Part shown: piece by piece, positions 1-12,227 of the stretch | Numbering within the stretch: position 1 is the first letter of the stretch | How the letters are laid out: every line of letters starts with the position of its first letter | From: Lutjanus erythropterus | Lineage: Eukaryota; Chordata; Actinopteri; Lutjaniformes; Lutjanidae | DNA: 64,000 bases | Assembly (NCBI GenBank): GCA_020091685.1 | Contig: CM034594.1 | Location: 40,742,015-40,806,014, forward strand | Reading direction: 5' to 3' | Made by a program: the position numbers and the translations under genes | Notes under the pieces: generated by a model | What the model saw: the letters and a program-made list of their open reading frames with translations, nothing else | Told to the model about the DNA's origin: nothing | The model's database searches: none

Positions 1-190
1 AGATTCGACCATGGAGAAAAGGTGAGCTTCATTTAGCTTTGCAGAGAAACAGCCAGTACAAATGTTCTTCAGAGGACGACTTTTTACTTTTATACTTTGA
101 GTACATCTCAGAGCCTGTACTTTTTCACTTTTATTGTAGTAAAGAAATTGAATCTGTACTTCTACTTGAGTAAAGAACTTTAACCCTAAC
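1..190 (+). repeat. Right flank of the hAT-like minisatellite element, cut by the window edge
   Basis: The stretch matches the right-hand flank of the copies at 13210-13390, 24500-24718 and 59110-59320: shared AGGACGACTTTTTACTTTTA and ACTTTTTCACTTTTA blocks and the TACTTCTACTTGAGTAAAGAA end. The core and left flank would lie before base 1. Confidence 0.7.
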
Positions 191-1400
191 CTTTGGGGAA
201 ACAAGGACTCACAGCCAAACAGTGTATATCGGGACAAGCTGTGCAGGCCTCCTACAGCTTTTTACATGACTCATTCAAAGTCCTTCCCTAACTGCACAAC
301 CTAAAGTAAGAAAGTAGCCCACTGGAACAGCCATTAAAGCTTACTGCATCAGATACCATGTGGGATCATAATGAGTAAAGGAAATTATATGACCAGTTGC
401 TGGTGTTTGCTTTTGTATTTGAAATGATTGCAATTGAAATGATTAATGTAGAAAAGATTCATGTAGAAATCCAGTTTATTTGGAAAGTTGTGTTCTTTTT
501 TTTTCCAAAATTACAAATCCAAAGTTAACACAGTTAACAGGGTCAAAATAGCCACATTAATTGGAAATATGGCAGGTTAAAATAGGCTATACCAGAATTT
601 TTCTTTAAATAACCGCCTACAGACTGAGGTAGAAAACATCTCCACTCTAACTCAATTTGCCATCCATTAGAGACAGAGAATAACTCTTCCACATTCCACA
701 TTAGATTAAAAGCATTTATGTAATCACATTCTGCTTTTAGTCAGCATTTACTATAAAGGGTATTAGAGCTGCATTTTCTGGGATCTCCTCCAGCAGAACT
801 TGAATCATTGTTCATGTCACAACAGCCCAAGAGGAGTCTGATAAAGTACCCCCAAGTGTCCTTCGTGGAGGTATTTCCACATTACAGTCAATGGAGCTGA
901 TGGATTAGAGGCTGGAAGCTGTCAATGAGGGCTGTCTGATGGATGTCCAACTCTGCCACTAGTGTTGTTCAAGTGGAATTCCTGTCTGGAAATCTAAATG
1001 GATTGACCGTCTCACCACTGGAATGATCTAGAGTCGATAATGATCGGTGATGCGTGTCTATGTTGTTTCTTTTGTGGGACTGCTGGTCTATTAACTGTAA
1101 TGTATTGCCACTAACCAGTTAGAGATTTGCCACCACATTATTGATTGTTACAAAATAGATAGGAGCTCTTAACACACCCGTTGTGCAGAAATAAGTCTGC
1201 AGAGTGGAACTAACCAGGATCAGCTTACACAGATGTTGTTTTATGTACTTTTTTCCGTGAATGATCACATCGATACAGTGGTCCTGGGGTGTAGGTATGT
1301 ATGGATGTCTCCCACCATGCATTATTGCAACAGATGTATAGATCTAAGTCCTGTATGTGTGTTCTTGCATTGCTAAAGGTGCTTTTGAGGAAATCTTTGT
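191..1400. other. No gene recognised
   Basis: AT-rich single-copy-looking DNA. Short open frames only, without family resemblance. No structured repeat was noticed. Confidence 0.5.
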
Positions 1401-1653
1401 GCCAATTTTTTTATCCCCACCAGGCGTAGCCGGGAGGGGACTATGCAATCGCTTCCGTGTGTAAGTGAGTGAGTGAGTGCGTGATCATCAATGGACCTAC
1501 GTCTTGTCCAGAGCTAATCTCAAACACTACTGGACTGATCAGCCTAAATATTTTTGTGCACATCCATGACTATATGCTCAAACACCTCTGGGATTCAGAA
1601 TTTAGGAAAAAAAAAACTTTTCATGACTTTTATGCTTTTATGTTTTAATGACC

Positions 1654-1960
1654 AGAGGCATTATGCTTTCAGGTCCCCCCATTCTTTTCGATGCAATATC
1701 TCAAGAACGCCTTGAAAGAATTTCTTCAAATTTTGTGGAAATGACCTCTCAGGCAGAAAGATGAAATTATTAAATTTTGGTGGTCAAAGGTCAAGGTCAT
1801 GATGACCTCATGTCTGTCCTGTTCACCTGAAGGCGATGTCTCAGGAACCCTTAGAGGGAATTTCCTCAAACTTGGCTCAAGCGTCAGTGAGGCAGTGATT
1901 CTGTTTTTTGACTGCTCTGTTTTATATGACCATTGACAACCAACTGCTTGCTCTTCTGCA
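1654..1960 (+). repeat. Dispersed fish repeat, inverted relative of 57340-57830
   Basis: Contains AGGCATTATGC, ATATCTCAAGAACGCCTTGA and TGGTGGTCAAAGGTCAAGGTCAT. These are the reverse complements of the blocks GAGGCATTA, TTCTTGAGATAT and TGACCTTGACCTTTGACC seen at 57340-57830. The Tc1-like element starts a few bases to its right. The copy is diverged. Confidence 0.7.
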
Positions 1961-1966
1961 GATATA

Positions 1967-3117
1967 CACCGATCAGGCATAACATTATGACCACCTGCCT
2001 AATATTGTGTTGGGCCCCCTTTTGCTGCCAAAACAGCCCTGACCAGTCGAGGCATGGACTCCACTAGACCCCTGAATGTGTGCTGTGGTATCTGGCACCA
2101 AGATGTTAGCAGCAGATCCTTTAAGTCCTGTAAGTTGCGAAGTGGGGCCTCCATGGATCAGACTTGTTTGTTCAGCACATCCCACAGATGCTTGATTGGA
2201 TTGAGATCTGGGGAATTTGTAGGCCAAGTCAACACCTCAAACTTGTTGTGCTCCTCAAACCATTCCTGAACCATTTTTGCTCTGTGGCACGGTGCATTAT
2301 CCTGCTGAAAGAGGCCACAGCCTTCAGGGAATACTGTTTCCATGGAAGGGTGTACATGGTCTGCAACAATGCTTAGGTAGGTGGTACGTGTCAAAGTAAC
2401 ATCCACATGGATGGCAGGACCCAAGGTTTCCCAGCAGAACATTGTCCAAAGCATCACACTGCCTCCGCCGGCTTGCCTTCTTCTCATAATGCATCCTGGT
2501 GCCATGTGTTCTCCAGGTAAGCAACACACCTGACCATCCACATGATGTAAAAGAAAACGTGATTCATCAGACCAGTCCACCTTCTTCCATTGCTCCATGG
2601 TCCAGTTCTGATGCTCATGTGTCCATTGTTGGTGCTGTCGGCGGTGCACAGGGGTCAGCATGGACACCCTGACTGGTCTGCAGCTATGCAGCCCCATACA
2701 CAACAAACTGTGATGCAGTGTGTATTCTGACACCTTTCTATCAGAACCAGTATTAACTTCTTCAGTAATTTGAGTAACAGTAGCTCGTCTGTTGGATCAG
2801 ACAACACGGGCCAGCCTTCACTCCCCACATGTATCAATGAGCCTTGGTCACCCATGACCCTGTCGTCGGTTCACCACTGTTCCTTCCTTGGACCATTTTT
2901 GATAGATCCTGACCACTGCAGACTGGGAACACCCCACAAGAGCTGCAGTTTTTCATCTTTACACTTGCCAATTTTTTCTGCTACTAACACATGAACTTTG
3001 AGGACAAAATCCTCACTTGCTGCCTATATCCAACCCACTGACAGGGGTCATGATGAAAAGATAATCAGTGTTACTCACTTCACCTGTCAGTGTTCGTAAT
3101 GTTATGCCTGATCAGTG
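1967..3117 (-). mobile_element. Tc1/mariner-like DNA transposon with both ends
   Basis: Terminal inverted repeats CACCGATCAGGCATAACATTA (left) and TAATGTTATGCCTGATCAGTG (right) bound a 1151-bp element. A TA dinucleotide lies directly outside each end (1965-1966 and 3118-3119), the usual target duplication of Tc1/mariner. The length is typical. The transposase on the minus strand is broken. To the right lies a dispersed repeat also seen at 40790-40890. Confidence 0.92.
2158..2733 (-). pseudogene. Broken Tc1-like transposase, catalytic domain
   Basis: The longest readable piece has 191 residues and carries WSDESRF and QQDNAPCH, which hold the first two catalytic Asp residues of the DDE domain, followed by SPDLNPIKHLWDVL. 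In active relatives the residue before HLWD is the catalytic Glu; here it is Lys. The N-terminal part continues in another frame around 2655-2990 (VQGRNSGEP, then CQNTHCIT), and the C-terminal part (NLQDLKDLLLTSW) also shifts frame after 2158. At least two frameshifts plus the Glu-to-Lys change mean this copy cannot code an active enzyme. The gap from second Asp to the Lys is about 35 residues, but indels make the exact subfamily unsure. Confidence 0.9.
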
Positions 3118-3120
3118 TAG

Positions 3121-3250
3121 TGTTGTTGTAAGAGAAGTGAGTATTTCAACTTAGCCTTGTCCTTAATCTCTCATGACATATCATGGTCATTTTATGATTT
3201 ATTACAGTAAATATATTACAGATTTCTCCTTTAACTTTTAATCTAGGATC
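3121..3250 (+). repeat. Dispersed repeat piece shared with 40790-40890 and 38690-39060
   Basis: GACATATCATGGTCAT, then ATGATTTATTACAGTAAATA and TTACAGATTTCTC recur at 40827-40885. GTTGTTGTAAGAGAAGTGAG is the inverse of a block at 38740-38760. Confidence 0.7.
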
Positions 3251-3505
3251 ACCATCAGGCCAAAATTGAGCCCTTAGCTGCCAGTCATCCTTCGTTGGAT
3301 GCTGATTGGCTGCACCACTTTTGGTGTGGACACAAACGGATGACTTGAAAAAGCCTGGTAAAATGGATTATCATGGGATTTTGCAAATCTAGCTGCCTTG
3401 CAAGGTAAAGAAAGTCCTGGGTTTGAATTCTGATTTGGGCAGTTTGCATGCTCTCTGAGTGCTCCAGTTTCCTCCACCAAAAACATGTATGCTAGCTCAC
3501 TTCTC
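3250..3505 (+). repeat. Dispersed repeat with SINE-like tail
   Basis: 3280-3420 resembles 43720-43850 (AGCTGCCAGT, GATTGGCTG, ACGGAT-ACTTGAAA, CTTGCAAGG) and, inverted, 50040-50200. 3411-3500 then resembles the tRNA-headed SINE body seen at 28330-28420 (GTCCTGGGTTTGAATTCTG, GTTTGCATG). Confidence 0.65.
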
Positions 3506-4720
3506 CATTGTGTCATCAATTCAATATGGCCTTTTATTTCAGTTTTTGAGGAGAGAACATTGTGCCAGATTCCATTTAAAAATCAGGACCTTCAACACAG
3601 GTAGGTAGGCGCCTTAGAGCAAAAAAAGTGCTTTTTGGTGGATGATGCATTAAACTGAATAGTGAAGCCTGGCCATGTTAATTCAAAGAACCCGTACCTC
3701 TGCTGATGAGGAAGGCTACATTTGGCTGCCTGCGTTGTCTTAATGGAGCGTGCACTCTTTATTGAGTTACACTTAAATGGATGACTGGTGGATGATATCA
3801 TAAAAGCGGGCTGCACCAGATGTTTAGCATGGCATTTGCACAGGCATTTCTGTGGCTTTACTTCACACAGAACAAATAATGGGTCGGGTCTGGATTCTGT
3901 CCTGTGTGTAGAGGTGGGTGAGGGGTTTTAACCCTTATATCTGTACCTGTATAAATGTGTAACTGAACTCATAATGCTCGTGCCTAGTTCTTTTACTCCT
4001 CCAATAACCCCCCTCTAGTTTTTGATTGTCAGATAGTTTAAGGGCTAGATCACCTATTTTCAAATGATGAAGGGTGTTTCATTTGTCTGGGGAGTACCCA
4101 TTTTGAAGCTCTGCGAGTTACTTTGGATGATAGCCCTATGAAACACTTCATGCTATGCTCATTTTTTCTTTTTTTCTTTTGTAATTTTGGCAAAAGAGGA
4201 CAATTTCAAACATGTTTCATAATGCTTTTCAACACCATATTTCATAAAACTGACATTTATGGTGCAGGTATTTCCACTTGTGTCAGAATGACGAACGGTA
4301 AACTATGATGGATGAAGCCTGACTGACTGTATACGGGTGTGAACGTCGTTTCCAGGCAGTGTCCTCTCCATTTTCTTCAGAAAGACCGGAGGAAGTCAGA
4401 TTCTCACGGTGTGTTCCAGAGACGGTCACCCTCTCATAAGTAAGAAGCAGATGAGGAAAGTGTTGGAGACCAAATCGTGCGTATTGTGTAATAACAACAT
4501 GAAAAAACAACAGACAGTGGAATAAAAGTAACGAAGGAGAGTGAAGCTGAGGATGTAAATTATAATGACAAGCAAACTCTGCTATCCTGACATTCATTTC
4601 CAAAGATCGGATACACAGTTATCCCAGGGCTGAAAGTTGAATGAAGTTCTTGCAAGTACGCCAGCCTTCGTATTGTTTTACCACACCAGCTTCACGCTTC
4701 CCTGAACATGTGCATTCAAT
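3506..4720. other. No gene recognised
   Basis: AT-rich DNA without recognisable coding sequence or clear repeat structure. Confidence 0.45.
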
Positions 4721-4724
4721 TTTA

Positions 4725-5135
4725 GGTAACACTTCAATTTCCAGGTCCCATAAATTGATGGTAAATATATTTGAATTTCTTAGAAATTACCTACAAATTA
4801 CCTTCATATTTCAGGGTTAAGTATGTGATCATTTGTAAGTGTTGTTTTCATGCAAATAGGTGGCTTTTTAATTACCACCAACCACATGAAGGTGGTACTT
4901 TCTAATTATCACATACTTCATGAAATATGAAGGTAATCTGTGGGTAATTTTGAAGGAATGTCAATGAGGTTCCTTGGTAATTATCACCCACTGCATGAAA
5001 ACGGTACTTGATAATAATCAGATTATTAACCATGAAATTTGGGAGGAATTTGGAGGTATTTTCTATTAAATTTCAAATATATTACTTGGTAATTACCACC
5101 TAATTACCATTGGACCTGGAAACTGAAATGTTACC
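4725..5135. mobile_element. Short non-autonomous element with ~24-bp inverted ends
   Basis: Left end GGTAACACTTCAATTTCCAG and right end CTGGAAACTGAAATGTTACC are inverted copies with few mismatches. The inside repeats AATTACC and CATATTTCA blocks on both strands, so the whole unit tends to fold back. It has no coding capacity. The target duplication could not be defined. Confidence 0.75.
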
Positions 5136-6025
5136 AAGTTTTATGTGTTTTAAGTTACGTTTTAAGTTAAGGCAGGAAATGGACACATGCAGTAAGGGCC
5201 GCAGGCTGGAGCGGGTGCCTTGCCGGCCAGACAGCAGGCAAGGACAGGGATCTTGGTGTGTGCCTATACCTGGCAGTGCAGACTGGTGCTCAGGACGTGG
5301 ACAAACACATTGAACAACTTGACATAGAATAAGTATTTCTCAATTGAAATTTGTATATATTAAAGGACGTTTTCTACATTTTAGAAAATGAGCTTATTTA
5401 CTTTCTTTACTGAGATTGAGATGAGAAGATCGATACAACTCTCTGAGCAAAGCTCAGCCAGTTACTTGGGGGCCAACAGATTTCTGTTTTAAAATGAGAA
5501 AACCATAATTGGGAAACAAGCTGTTTACTGGTCGTTCTGTTCATGCTTTCCATTTCTATTTAGAAGCACACCAAAGAAAATCAGATAACAGGTTGTTTTT
5601 CATTTTCTGTTTTATTTAATATGAAAACAAAAATAGGAAATTGGTCATTTTCTGTTTTTTGTTTGTCTATTTCTAAATAGCAACTGTTAATTGCTTCCCG
5701 ATTTTTTGTCTTTCTCATTTTAAAATGAAACTCTTTTGGTGGATACGTGGGTATGGTTTATATAATCACAATCATAAATGCACAAACATATTTGTAGTTT
5801 TAGGGGGAATTATGTTTGTTATTAACCTACTTCTTGGCTAAATTTGGATGACCAATGATTTTCCACATTTTCGGCCTTTATGCTAAGCTAGGCTAATCAG
5901 CCACCTCCATACACACTGGAATGAGTGGTCTCATCTCGTATTTAAACATATTTTACAAAATAACTGTCTATTGCCTTGCTTATTCATGTTGTGATTTATC
6001 CACATAATAATGAAAATGTGAAAAG
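5136..6025. other. No gene recognised
   Basis: AT-rich sequence with short homopolymer runs; no coding or repeat signal seen. Confidence 0.45.
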
Positions 6026-6029
6026 AATA

Positions 6030-6175
6030 TATTAGTTCAGGCTCCAAGGCTGCGACGCCTCTTCAGTAGCTGTGGGTTCGACTCCTGCCTGTGGCCCTTT
6101 GCTGCATGTAATTCCCCGTCCTGTCGTCACTTCAGCTAACCTATAAATTAAACTAAAAAATACAAAGAAAAAGTC
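6030..6175 (+). repeat. tRNA-derived SINE
   Basis: Contains a B-box-like GGTTCGACTCC at 6075-6085, followed by TGCCTGTGGCCCTTTGCTGC, a body common in fish SINEs, and an A-rich tail. The tRNA-like head is degenerate, so it is not a working tRNA gene. Confidence 0.75.
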
Positions 6176-7199
6176 AGCTATTGGAAGCCTCAGTGAAAAC
6201 CTACTGGCAAATGTTTTCAAAAACAGATCAGATCAGTTAAAGTGTAGTCGACAGCAGCATGACTTTCCATATTCAAGGTTTTGTCTGTTGGCATCGCCTC
6301 AGCGCTTCTCCATCCAGGAAAATATCCTTCAAAAGTTACATCTTCGCATTAATGTCCACACACAACATGTAGTCAAACATGTTTCCCAGAAATATTTGGC
6401 TGAAGTGACAGGAGGTTGGAACGTGAATTTGAAAGGCAAACGTCACCTGTAACTCATTAACTTCCTTGAAGAAGGTAATCCAGAGCACCCTTCCCAAAAT
6501 TTAGCGTGAATCAGAGTTTACAGTTCTTTTCAACAGTTTGATCAGAGCCATGAAATGACTGCCAAGCTTCAATTTCTTCATTAGTTAATGATCCTTCATT
6601 TAGACTGCACGGCAAACGTTAGCAAGAAGAAATGAATGTCCACATGTTAACATTTATTATCAATCCCTTTGTGTTCAGACTGGATGTGAAGTGATGTGGG
6701 CCACGTATACGTCAACAGCTCACTGGCCGACCCTCATGATTTTCCAAAGAGAATATTTACTCTTGGGATCACAATTCTCTTGTGTTTCTCCTGATTTATA
6801 ACCAATTTTCACACCTTTTTTCCCCCTTTTTCCAGGCTGAGGGAGTTCCAGATTACATGTAGCAGGATTACGTAATCTGGATACAAAGGAAAAAAAAAAA
6901 ACTGTATTCCATTACAGTTACAGATAAAAAAAAAGACTAATATGATTGCAGATACATTTAGTAAAAATGGGGATTATTGGTAAGATTACAGTCTTAAAAT
7001 AAAGAATAAAATCCTCACACACACAGTGGTCAGTTCATTATCATGGCCTCTAGTGAGGAAAGTGGGAAATGTCACTATTTTATGTCTTTAAATCAATCAA
7101 TCAATCAATCAGTCAAGCTGGACAAACTAATAAACCCAAAAACCAACGTAAAACACTTTGAGCTGCAACAATCAATGTAATATTAAATTACTATTAAAT

Positions 7200-7610
7200 T
7201 AACCTACATTTATTTTGATAATCTATGAATCACTTTGAGTCATTTTTTAAAGAAAAAACATCAAAACTCTCTGATTTCAGCTTCTTAAATGCAAATATTT
7301 TCTGGTTTCTTATCAACATTTTTCACCATTATCTGGACCAAACATCTAGTTGATTAATGGGAAAAATGGTTGACAGATAAAGAAATAATGAAAATAATTG
7401 TTACAAGAAAATTTTGAAAAATACGTCCAAACATGTGGAGTAACAATGTCTGTGTGCTTGTGACATGATAAATTAATCAGTTATTATTTTTAGTATTTTT
7501 GTTGATTAAAAAAAAGAAAAGTCCAAGTTCTCTGATTTCAGCTTCTTAAACATAAATATTTTCTGGGTTCTTTACTCCTTTCTGACAGTAAACTGAATAT
7601 TTTTGAGTTG
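7200..7610. repeat. Two direct copies of a diverged repeat (third piece at 8495-8640)
   Basis: CTCTGATTTCAGCTTCTTAA followed by AATATTTTCTGG-TTCTT occurs at about 7268 and again at about 7531, each after an A-rich run. A further related stretch (AAATATTTTTCACTGTTTTATG, ATTAATCAATGATGAAAATAA) lies at 8510-8600. Confidence 0.6.
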
Positions 7611-7754
7611 TTGGTGAGAACCAAGTAAACTGCAGTGCTGGGTCTGGATAGTGAGTGTTGTTCAGGTGGTGTCGGTAAGAACACCCAGGAAGCAGTTCTT
7701 GTCTCTTTAAGACTTCTTTATGTCCAGTGTGCTCGTAGTACAGCTGGGTGTATC

Positions 7755-7782
7755 TGTGTGTGTGTGTGTGTGTGTGTGTGTA
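7755..7782. repeat. (TG)n microsatellite
   Basis: About 14 uninterrupted TG units. Confidence 0.95.
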
Positions 7783-8074
7783 TGGTCTGCAACAAACAAT
7801 AAAACAAAAATCAATGACATTACCTCTGTATTAATATAGCTGTTGTTCTACTATTGCTTCAACAGAGCACATATTTAGCTAAGAGATGTAGTACAGCACC
7901 ACACGTATGGCATAAATTAGCATACTACACCAAGAATATAACTCAAATTACACCCATTATAAACTGAACAATACACACAGACTGTGAACACAACAAATAT
8001 AAATGAGGGTTCATTCATTTCCATTATTAACCGAAACATATAAACAATACAGGTACATATGATGTGCATCCAGT

Positions 8075-8200
8075 TAGCTAGCGTGCTAACCGCTAACATG
8101 CTAATCGCTAACGTGCTAACCGCTAGCATGCCAATCGCTAATGTTAGCATGCGGGCGCGATCCGCTAGCATGCTAAGTGCCAATGTTAGCATTACAGGCA
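8075..8200. repeat. GCTAACATGCTAA-type tandem repeat
   Basis: Degenerate units of about 15 bp (GCTAACATGCTAATC, GCTAACGTGCTAACC, GCTAGCATGCCAATC). The same core occurs in the dispersed repeats at 60770-60880 and 62780-62820. Confidence 0.85.
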
Positions 8201-9604
8201 CCCACTGTACATCTTCCCAACACTTGACATAAACTAAACCAACCATATTTCTGTACTTACTTATTCTCAGGGACGCACACAGGTCAACACACAATACACC
8301 ACTGGTGATTCAGGCAGGGAACTTCAACAACTAACAGACAACTCTGAACACAACTTATCAAAACTGAAAAGCTGAGGTGAATGAGGTGAGGAGGCCCGCA
8401 CTCAGATGACAAGGAGGAGGAGCTGTGATGTCATCAGACAGGGAGCCTTTCACACATGAGTTGATGACAAAACAATTGAGTACTCATTTACAACTTTGGG
8501 AAACACAGATAAATATTTTTCACTGTTTTATGCACCAAACAACTCATTGATTCATGAAGAAAATGACCAACAGATTAATCAATGATGAAAATAATAATTA
8601 GCTTCAGCCTTAAAAAAAAACTCTATTAGGCTAAACAATGTCACCATATTTTATATTGATCTAAAAGTAACAGAAAGTAATCAAGTTACATCACTTCAAT
8701 ATTGTGATACTTGGACGACATTACTGAGTAACCTGAATACATTTTTAAAGAAACCTTTCTAACTCTGCTTTCAACAATCATCAGTTTCAGGTACTCTACA
8801 GTGTGTATAAGCCTTTTACAACTCAGAGTTTAAGAAATATTCCTGTTTCTTAGGGAAAGATTACTAAGAAAGGGGCTTGTATTTTATAAAATCTGCCATG
8901 TCAGTTTTCTTTCAGGGACAGTGTAAACTATAAATGAATAAAAGAAAACTAATGAATATTAGTTTATGCCAGGGATTTACACAAATTCATGCCAAAGGGG
9001 TGACTTATTCTGATTTCTTCCTTGCAAATTGAACGTAAATTAAAAGTATTCAGTATAAACGTGTTGTTACAGTGTACTTATTACTTTGTTTATACGTCAC
9101 CAATATGGTGGAAATAAAGCCTCTGAAACTCAAATTTTTGGTTTTGAAATCCTCCCTGGTTTTGAGGTCTCAAGGATGGCATATATGATCGACTGTACGG
9201 GCATTAGTTCTTATGTGCTTGTGTGTACATGCACCAACTGTGTGTGTGTATGTGACAATGTAGGCCTGCCAGAAACAGGTCTTTCTGTTAGTTTCCACCA
9301 GACCCCTCTCTCATTCTCTGTCTACATTCATCTAGAATTTGAGTCAGTCACCTCAGAACAAGGACACACAGTTGTGCTGCCTCTAAAATTTGCATCATGT
9401 TCAATCTGAAGACATTTTTTGGCTAACCATGTTTGTATATTCACCGGTAGATTTTCTTGACAAAAGGAAATTCTACTTTTGTAACAGCACAGACCACTGA
9501 GAACGTGGACTGTGATCATGTCCTGAGCCCATGTATGTTTAGGTTTAGAAAGGAAGAGCACTTTGATTACGGTCAGGGAAAGGTTGTGGTTTTGGTTAAA
9601 GATC

Positions 9605-9700
9605 ATTTAAAGCAACAATAAATTTGTGTCCAGTGTTTGCCACACCACAGAAACATGTTATTAACCACCCAATTGTGAAAAATAAGCAGTTTTCTATGTT
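9605..9700 (+). repeat. Dispersed repeat shared with 16180-16330
   Basis: CACACCACAGAAACATGTTA followed by TTAACCACCCA is identical in both places, with related flanks (AGCAATAAAT-TGTG, AGTTTTCT). Confidence 0.75.
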
Positions 9701-9734
9701 CTGAAGTGCTGGAGGCGTGTCCGCTTTGCTGTCT

Positions 9735-9880
9735 CACCACTATGAACTTTACTGGACATGTCCAGACATGTTTGAGCCACCAGAGCCAGAGGACGGTGAC
9801 AGGATGGTATTTTACTTATTTATTTTTTTGCTTCAGTGTTGGGTTGTTGGAACTGAAGTGAGCTGAAGTGAACTGCTGGG
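9735..9880 (+). repeat. Dispersed repeat shared with 19390-19530
   Basis: TGGACATGTCCAGACATGTT, GAGCCACCAGAGCCAGAGGA and GAACTGAGGTGAGCTGAAGTG-type blocks occur in the same order at 19408-19520. Confidence 0.8.
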
Positions 9881-10394
9881 CTGATCTGGACTCAGAGAGT
9901 CGCTGAAGGTTCATAAGTGACTATTAGGGAGGGCGAGTGGAGGGAGAAGTGGATCATTCATGTGTCACCTCGTGTGGCTTATGTAGTGTCGGGGGACCGT
10001 GGCTCTGTCACGTTAAAGAGCCATGTTTCATATCTGCCCAAAAAGTCCCGAACACAGAAATTGCGAACAACAGTTTAACAGTCTAATTCCACAATTCATA
10101 CTACACAGTTCTCAGTTTTTCATGTAGAATGTGTCCCTTTTTCCTTTACATCAACTTCAATATAATTTATTTCACATGCTTCAAGTCACTTTCCTTACTG
10201 GAAATGATGCTCTCCTCCCACTCTTCTCACTTGTAGAAACTCGACTTCTGTATGTCACCACTGCAATATGAAGAGCTCTAAACTGTCTCATTGTTTCCAC
10301 CCAGTTTCAACAACAAAAGCTGGGAGATGGTCCTCAGTCTCTATTCAGCAAAGCGTTTAGAGTTGAGGGTGACACAGGATTGAATTTTCCCATC

Positions 10395-10525
10395 CCAATC
10401 TCATGACAGGCCGTATATTAAACAGGATTTCAACCTATTTAATACACAGTCTATGGGTCCAGCTCGCTATTTGGACTGCTCTATTCATTTTTGCATGCAC
10501 AATTGCTATTTATTGCTCCTTTAAT
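10395..10525 (+). repeat. Dispersed repeat shared with 39130-39240
   Basis: Shared blocks: ACAGTCTAT, AGCTCGCTATTTGGACT, GCACAAT-GTTA/GCTAT and TTGCTCCTTTAA, in the same order and strand. Confidence 0.65.
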
Positions 10526-11094
10526 GCTTTTAGAATTCAAGTGGATGTTGTATTGGCAAGAGAGAACATTGGAAGGAAAACAAATATGTTTTCCCTGATG
10601 TTTTTACAAACATGTGTGCTGTATGAACATTTACTCACTTGGCAAAAACACTGAATACAAACGTTTACTCATTTTGTTGATGAAAAACAGTTTGGGTGGA
10701 ATTACATTTCTGTCAAAACATATTTGCTGTTGCAAGTTAGCAGACTATATATTCAGTTTCAGGGGTTTCTTTAGGGGGATGTAAAGATTTGGATTTCTTC
10801 AGATGCTAATATAGTTTTCACTATGAACATGCCTAGATGCTTTTCAATAATGAGCCATCAGGATTATACAGGAGAGCTGAAGGGGTCAAGGATGATTGTT
10901 GATTCTCATAACCCAATGACAAAGCCCCCAGAGAAGTAATGAAATCACTGCCAGGCTTCAATTACATCTGCTTTAGTGAATAATGTTCTGGATTTCTCAG
11001 ACATCGCAAAAGAGAAATGTGTTTTCATAACACATTAATGACTTTGGCTGTCAAATGAAGTGTGAACTTTGGACATAGGTTCATTCTTATCCTA

Positions 11095-11775
11095 AAAAGT
11101 TGACCCCACAATCAAAATTATACATTTTCCATTGGGCTGCAGTGCTGTTTTTCTGCATAAAGTTTTTCAGTGTGAGTTGCAGAGTTTTGGAGATATCTAT
11201 CGTAACGATGTCTGCCTTCTCTCCAATATTATAGAACTAAATGGTACTGGCCCTGCAATGAACTGGCGACTTGTCCAGGATGTACCCCGCCTCTCGCCCA
11301 ATGTCAGCTGGGACAGGCTCCGGCCCCCTGCGACCCTTCAAGGATAAGCGGTTATGGACAATGAATGAACGAATGAATGAATGAACAAATGAATGAATGA
11401 ATGAATGGCACTAATTGGTGCACTTGTAGTGATCAAAGCATCAAAAAAATACATTTGAAAAACTCAACAGCAATATTTTTTTCCAGAAATCACGACATGG
11501 TTACTCAAGATAACCCACAGAGGCTGTTGTGAGCAGTTTCTTATAGTAACTATTTTATTATTTCATTTCTAGTTTAAAGAAAGTAGTTCCGGTATATTCT
11601 ACTGCCTGAAACCATGAGCTGAGTGCCATTTAGTCCCGTTATATTGGAGAGAAGACAGACATCTCTACAGCTGATATCTCCAAAACTCTGCCGCTCACAC
11701 CAAAACTATCAAAATGTAAAAATAGCACTACAGGTAAGAGGAAAAATATGTTTTTCATTTGTGAACTGTCCCTTT
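11095..11775. mobile_element. Foldback MITE interrupted by a SINE tail
   Basis: The left arm (GAGTTGCAGAGTTTTGGAGA, TGTCTGCCTTCTCTCCAATA) is the inverse of the right arm (TATTGGAGAGAAGACAGACA, TATCTCCAAAACTCTGCCGC). The middle contains ATGGTTACTCAAGATAACCC. A relative with the same blocks lies at 48890-49275. No coding capacity. Confidence 0.8.
11249..11403 (+). mobile_element. 5'-truncated SINE inserted in the MITE
   Basis: The body (GATGAACTGG-type start, TGTCCAGGATGTACCCCGCC, TCAGCTGGGACAGGCTCC) matches the 3' half of the SINE at 28288-28616. It ends in an (AATG)n tail. Target copies AATGGTACT (11240-11248) and AATGGCACT (11404-11412) flank it. Confidence 0.85.
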
Positions 11776-12227
11776 AAGCGTCCAGTTGTGTATTGACTCA
11801 AACAGCACAGTGATGAGGCCTCCAGAGATGGACTGCAACAGGGAGAGCTGTTAGTAAAATATGTGCAGACAAAGATCCACTGTCAGGACATTAAGTCCTG
11901 AGTTGGATCCTCAGAGAGAATCATGTTCACTGTAGAAGTGCTGACAGGCTGAGTCTGCTGAAAAAGACTCATTTAATACCAAATTTCTACAGTTTGTGCA
12001 ATTTGTAAACACTTATTTAGATTGGAGGAAATTTTGCAGAACAAACTTGCAAGTTTGTTTTAGTTTTGACAATGTGCAACAGCTGCTCATTGAAAATATA
12101 CAAATCATTCTTGGCTGCAGCTGCACATTACATTAGTGTGTGTCTGTTTATATGTGTAATGTTATCTATATAGAACTACATGATTCATTGAGAAATAGCA
12201 TCTAAAACATGAAGGATTTCTGACTGT

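Noticed and set aside
2158-2733. Host gene of 191 residues
   Set aside because: WSDESRF, QQDNAPCH and SPDLNPI are transposase motifs and the frame lies between Tc1-like terminal repeats.
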